Part shown: positions 21,649-21,669 of the stretch, in pieces | Position numbering within the stretch: the first letter of the stretch is position 1 | Layout of the letters: each line of letters opens with the position of its first letter | From: Planctomycetota bacterium | GTDB taxonomy: Bacteria; Planctomycetota; Planctomycetia; Pirellulales; Pirellulaceae | Direction of reading: 5' to 3' | NCBI GenBank assembly: GCA_026692885.1 | Contig: JAPLNJ010000283.1 | Span: 1 to 21,669 of the forward strand | Length of the DNA: 21,669 bases | Program-made: the position numbers and the translations under genes | The notes under the pieces: generated by a model | Database searches by the model: none | The model's input: the letters and a program-made list of their open reading frames with translations, nothing else | Told to the model about the DNA's origin: nothing

Positions 21649-21669
21649 GGGCGGCGGCGGCGGCGGCTC

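Overview
The window is GC-rich bacterial DNA with dense gene packing and clear AGGAG-type ribosome sites. A Tat-exported alginate-lyase-like protein beside a secreted SGNH hydrolase, several lineage-type hypothetical proteins and a Ycf35/Ycf46-like module suggest a planctomycete, but no rRNA or other taxonomic marker is present, so this is an inference. No integrase, transposase, CRISPR array, tRNA or rRNA was recognised.

Layout. (1) 1-405 carries no convincing gene but is rich in inverted repeats. (2) 406-6711 is a tightly packed leftward operon, in transcription order: a small MerR/excisionase-type HTH protein, a 1025-residue DUF499 (COG1483-type) ATPase, a 148-residue partner, an HNH-DGQHR fusion protein, and a Fic AMP-transferase-like protein with a C-terminal winged helix. 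Gaps are 3-22 nt or genes overlap, so this looks like one functional unit, most likely a defence-type or DNA-modification-related system. The methyltransferase often found beside DUF499 (DUF1156) is not present here. (3) After a 500-nt divergent intergenic region, a rightward cassette (7212-15329) encodes a sigma-like HTH protein, a small membrane protein, a Ycf35/DUF1257 protein, a DUF2997 protein, a Ycf46-like AAA+ ATPase, several unknown proteins, a beta-sliding-clamp-like protein with an unusual TTG start and a possible internal start, a Gly/Asn-linker protein and a PD-(D/E)XK nuclease. Overlapping stop/start codons and hairpins divide it into sub-operons. The content reads as a DNA replication/recombination or plasmid-like cassette.

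(4) Leftward, 15470-17328 holds an M48 membrane metalloprotease and, upstream of it, a membrane J-domain protein; both carry the same zinc-ribbon domain, one at the N-terminus and one at the C-terminus. (5) 17329-17782 has no gene but holds eight consecutive hairpins, including one long nested stem; it is the best candidate for an undescribed or solitary structured RNA. (6) 17783-19987 is a leftward pair of exported proteins, alginate-lyase family and SGNH hydrolase. (7) 20340-21648 holds two leftward unknown proteins; the second is open to the right edge of the window.

The two regions most worth attention are the DUF499/HNH-DGQHR/Fic operon and the Ycf35-DUF2997-Ycf46/clamp/nuclease cassette, which are divergent and share a 500-nt control region.
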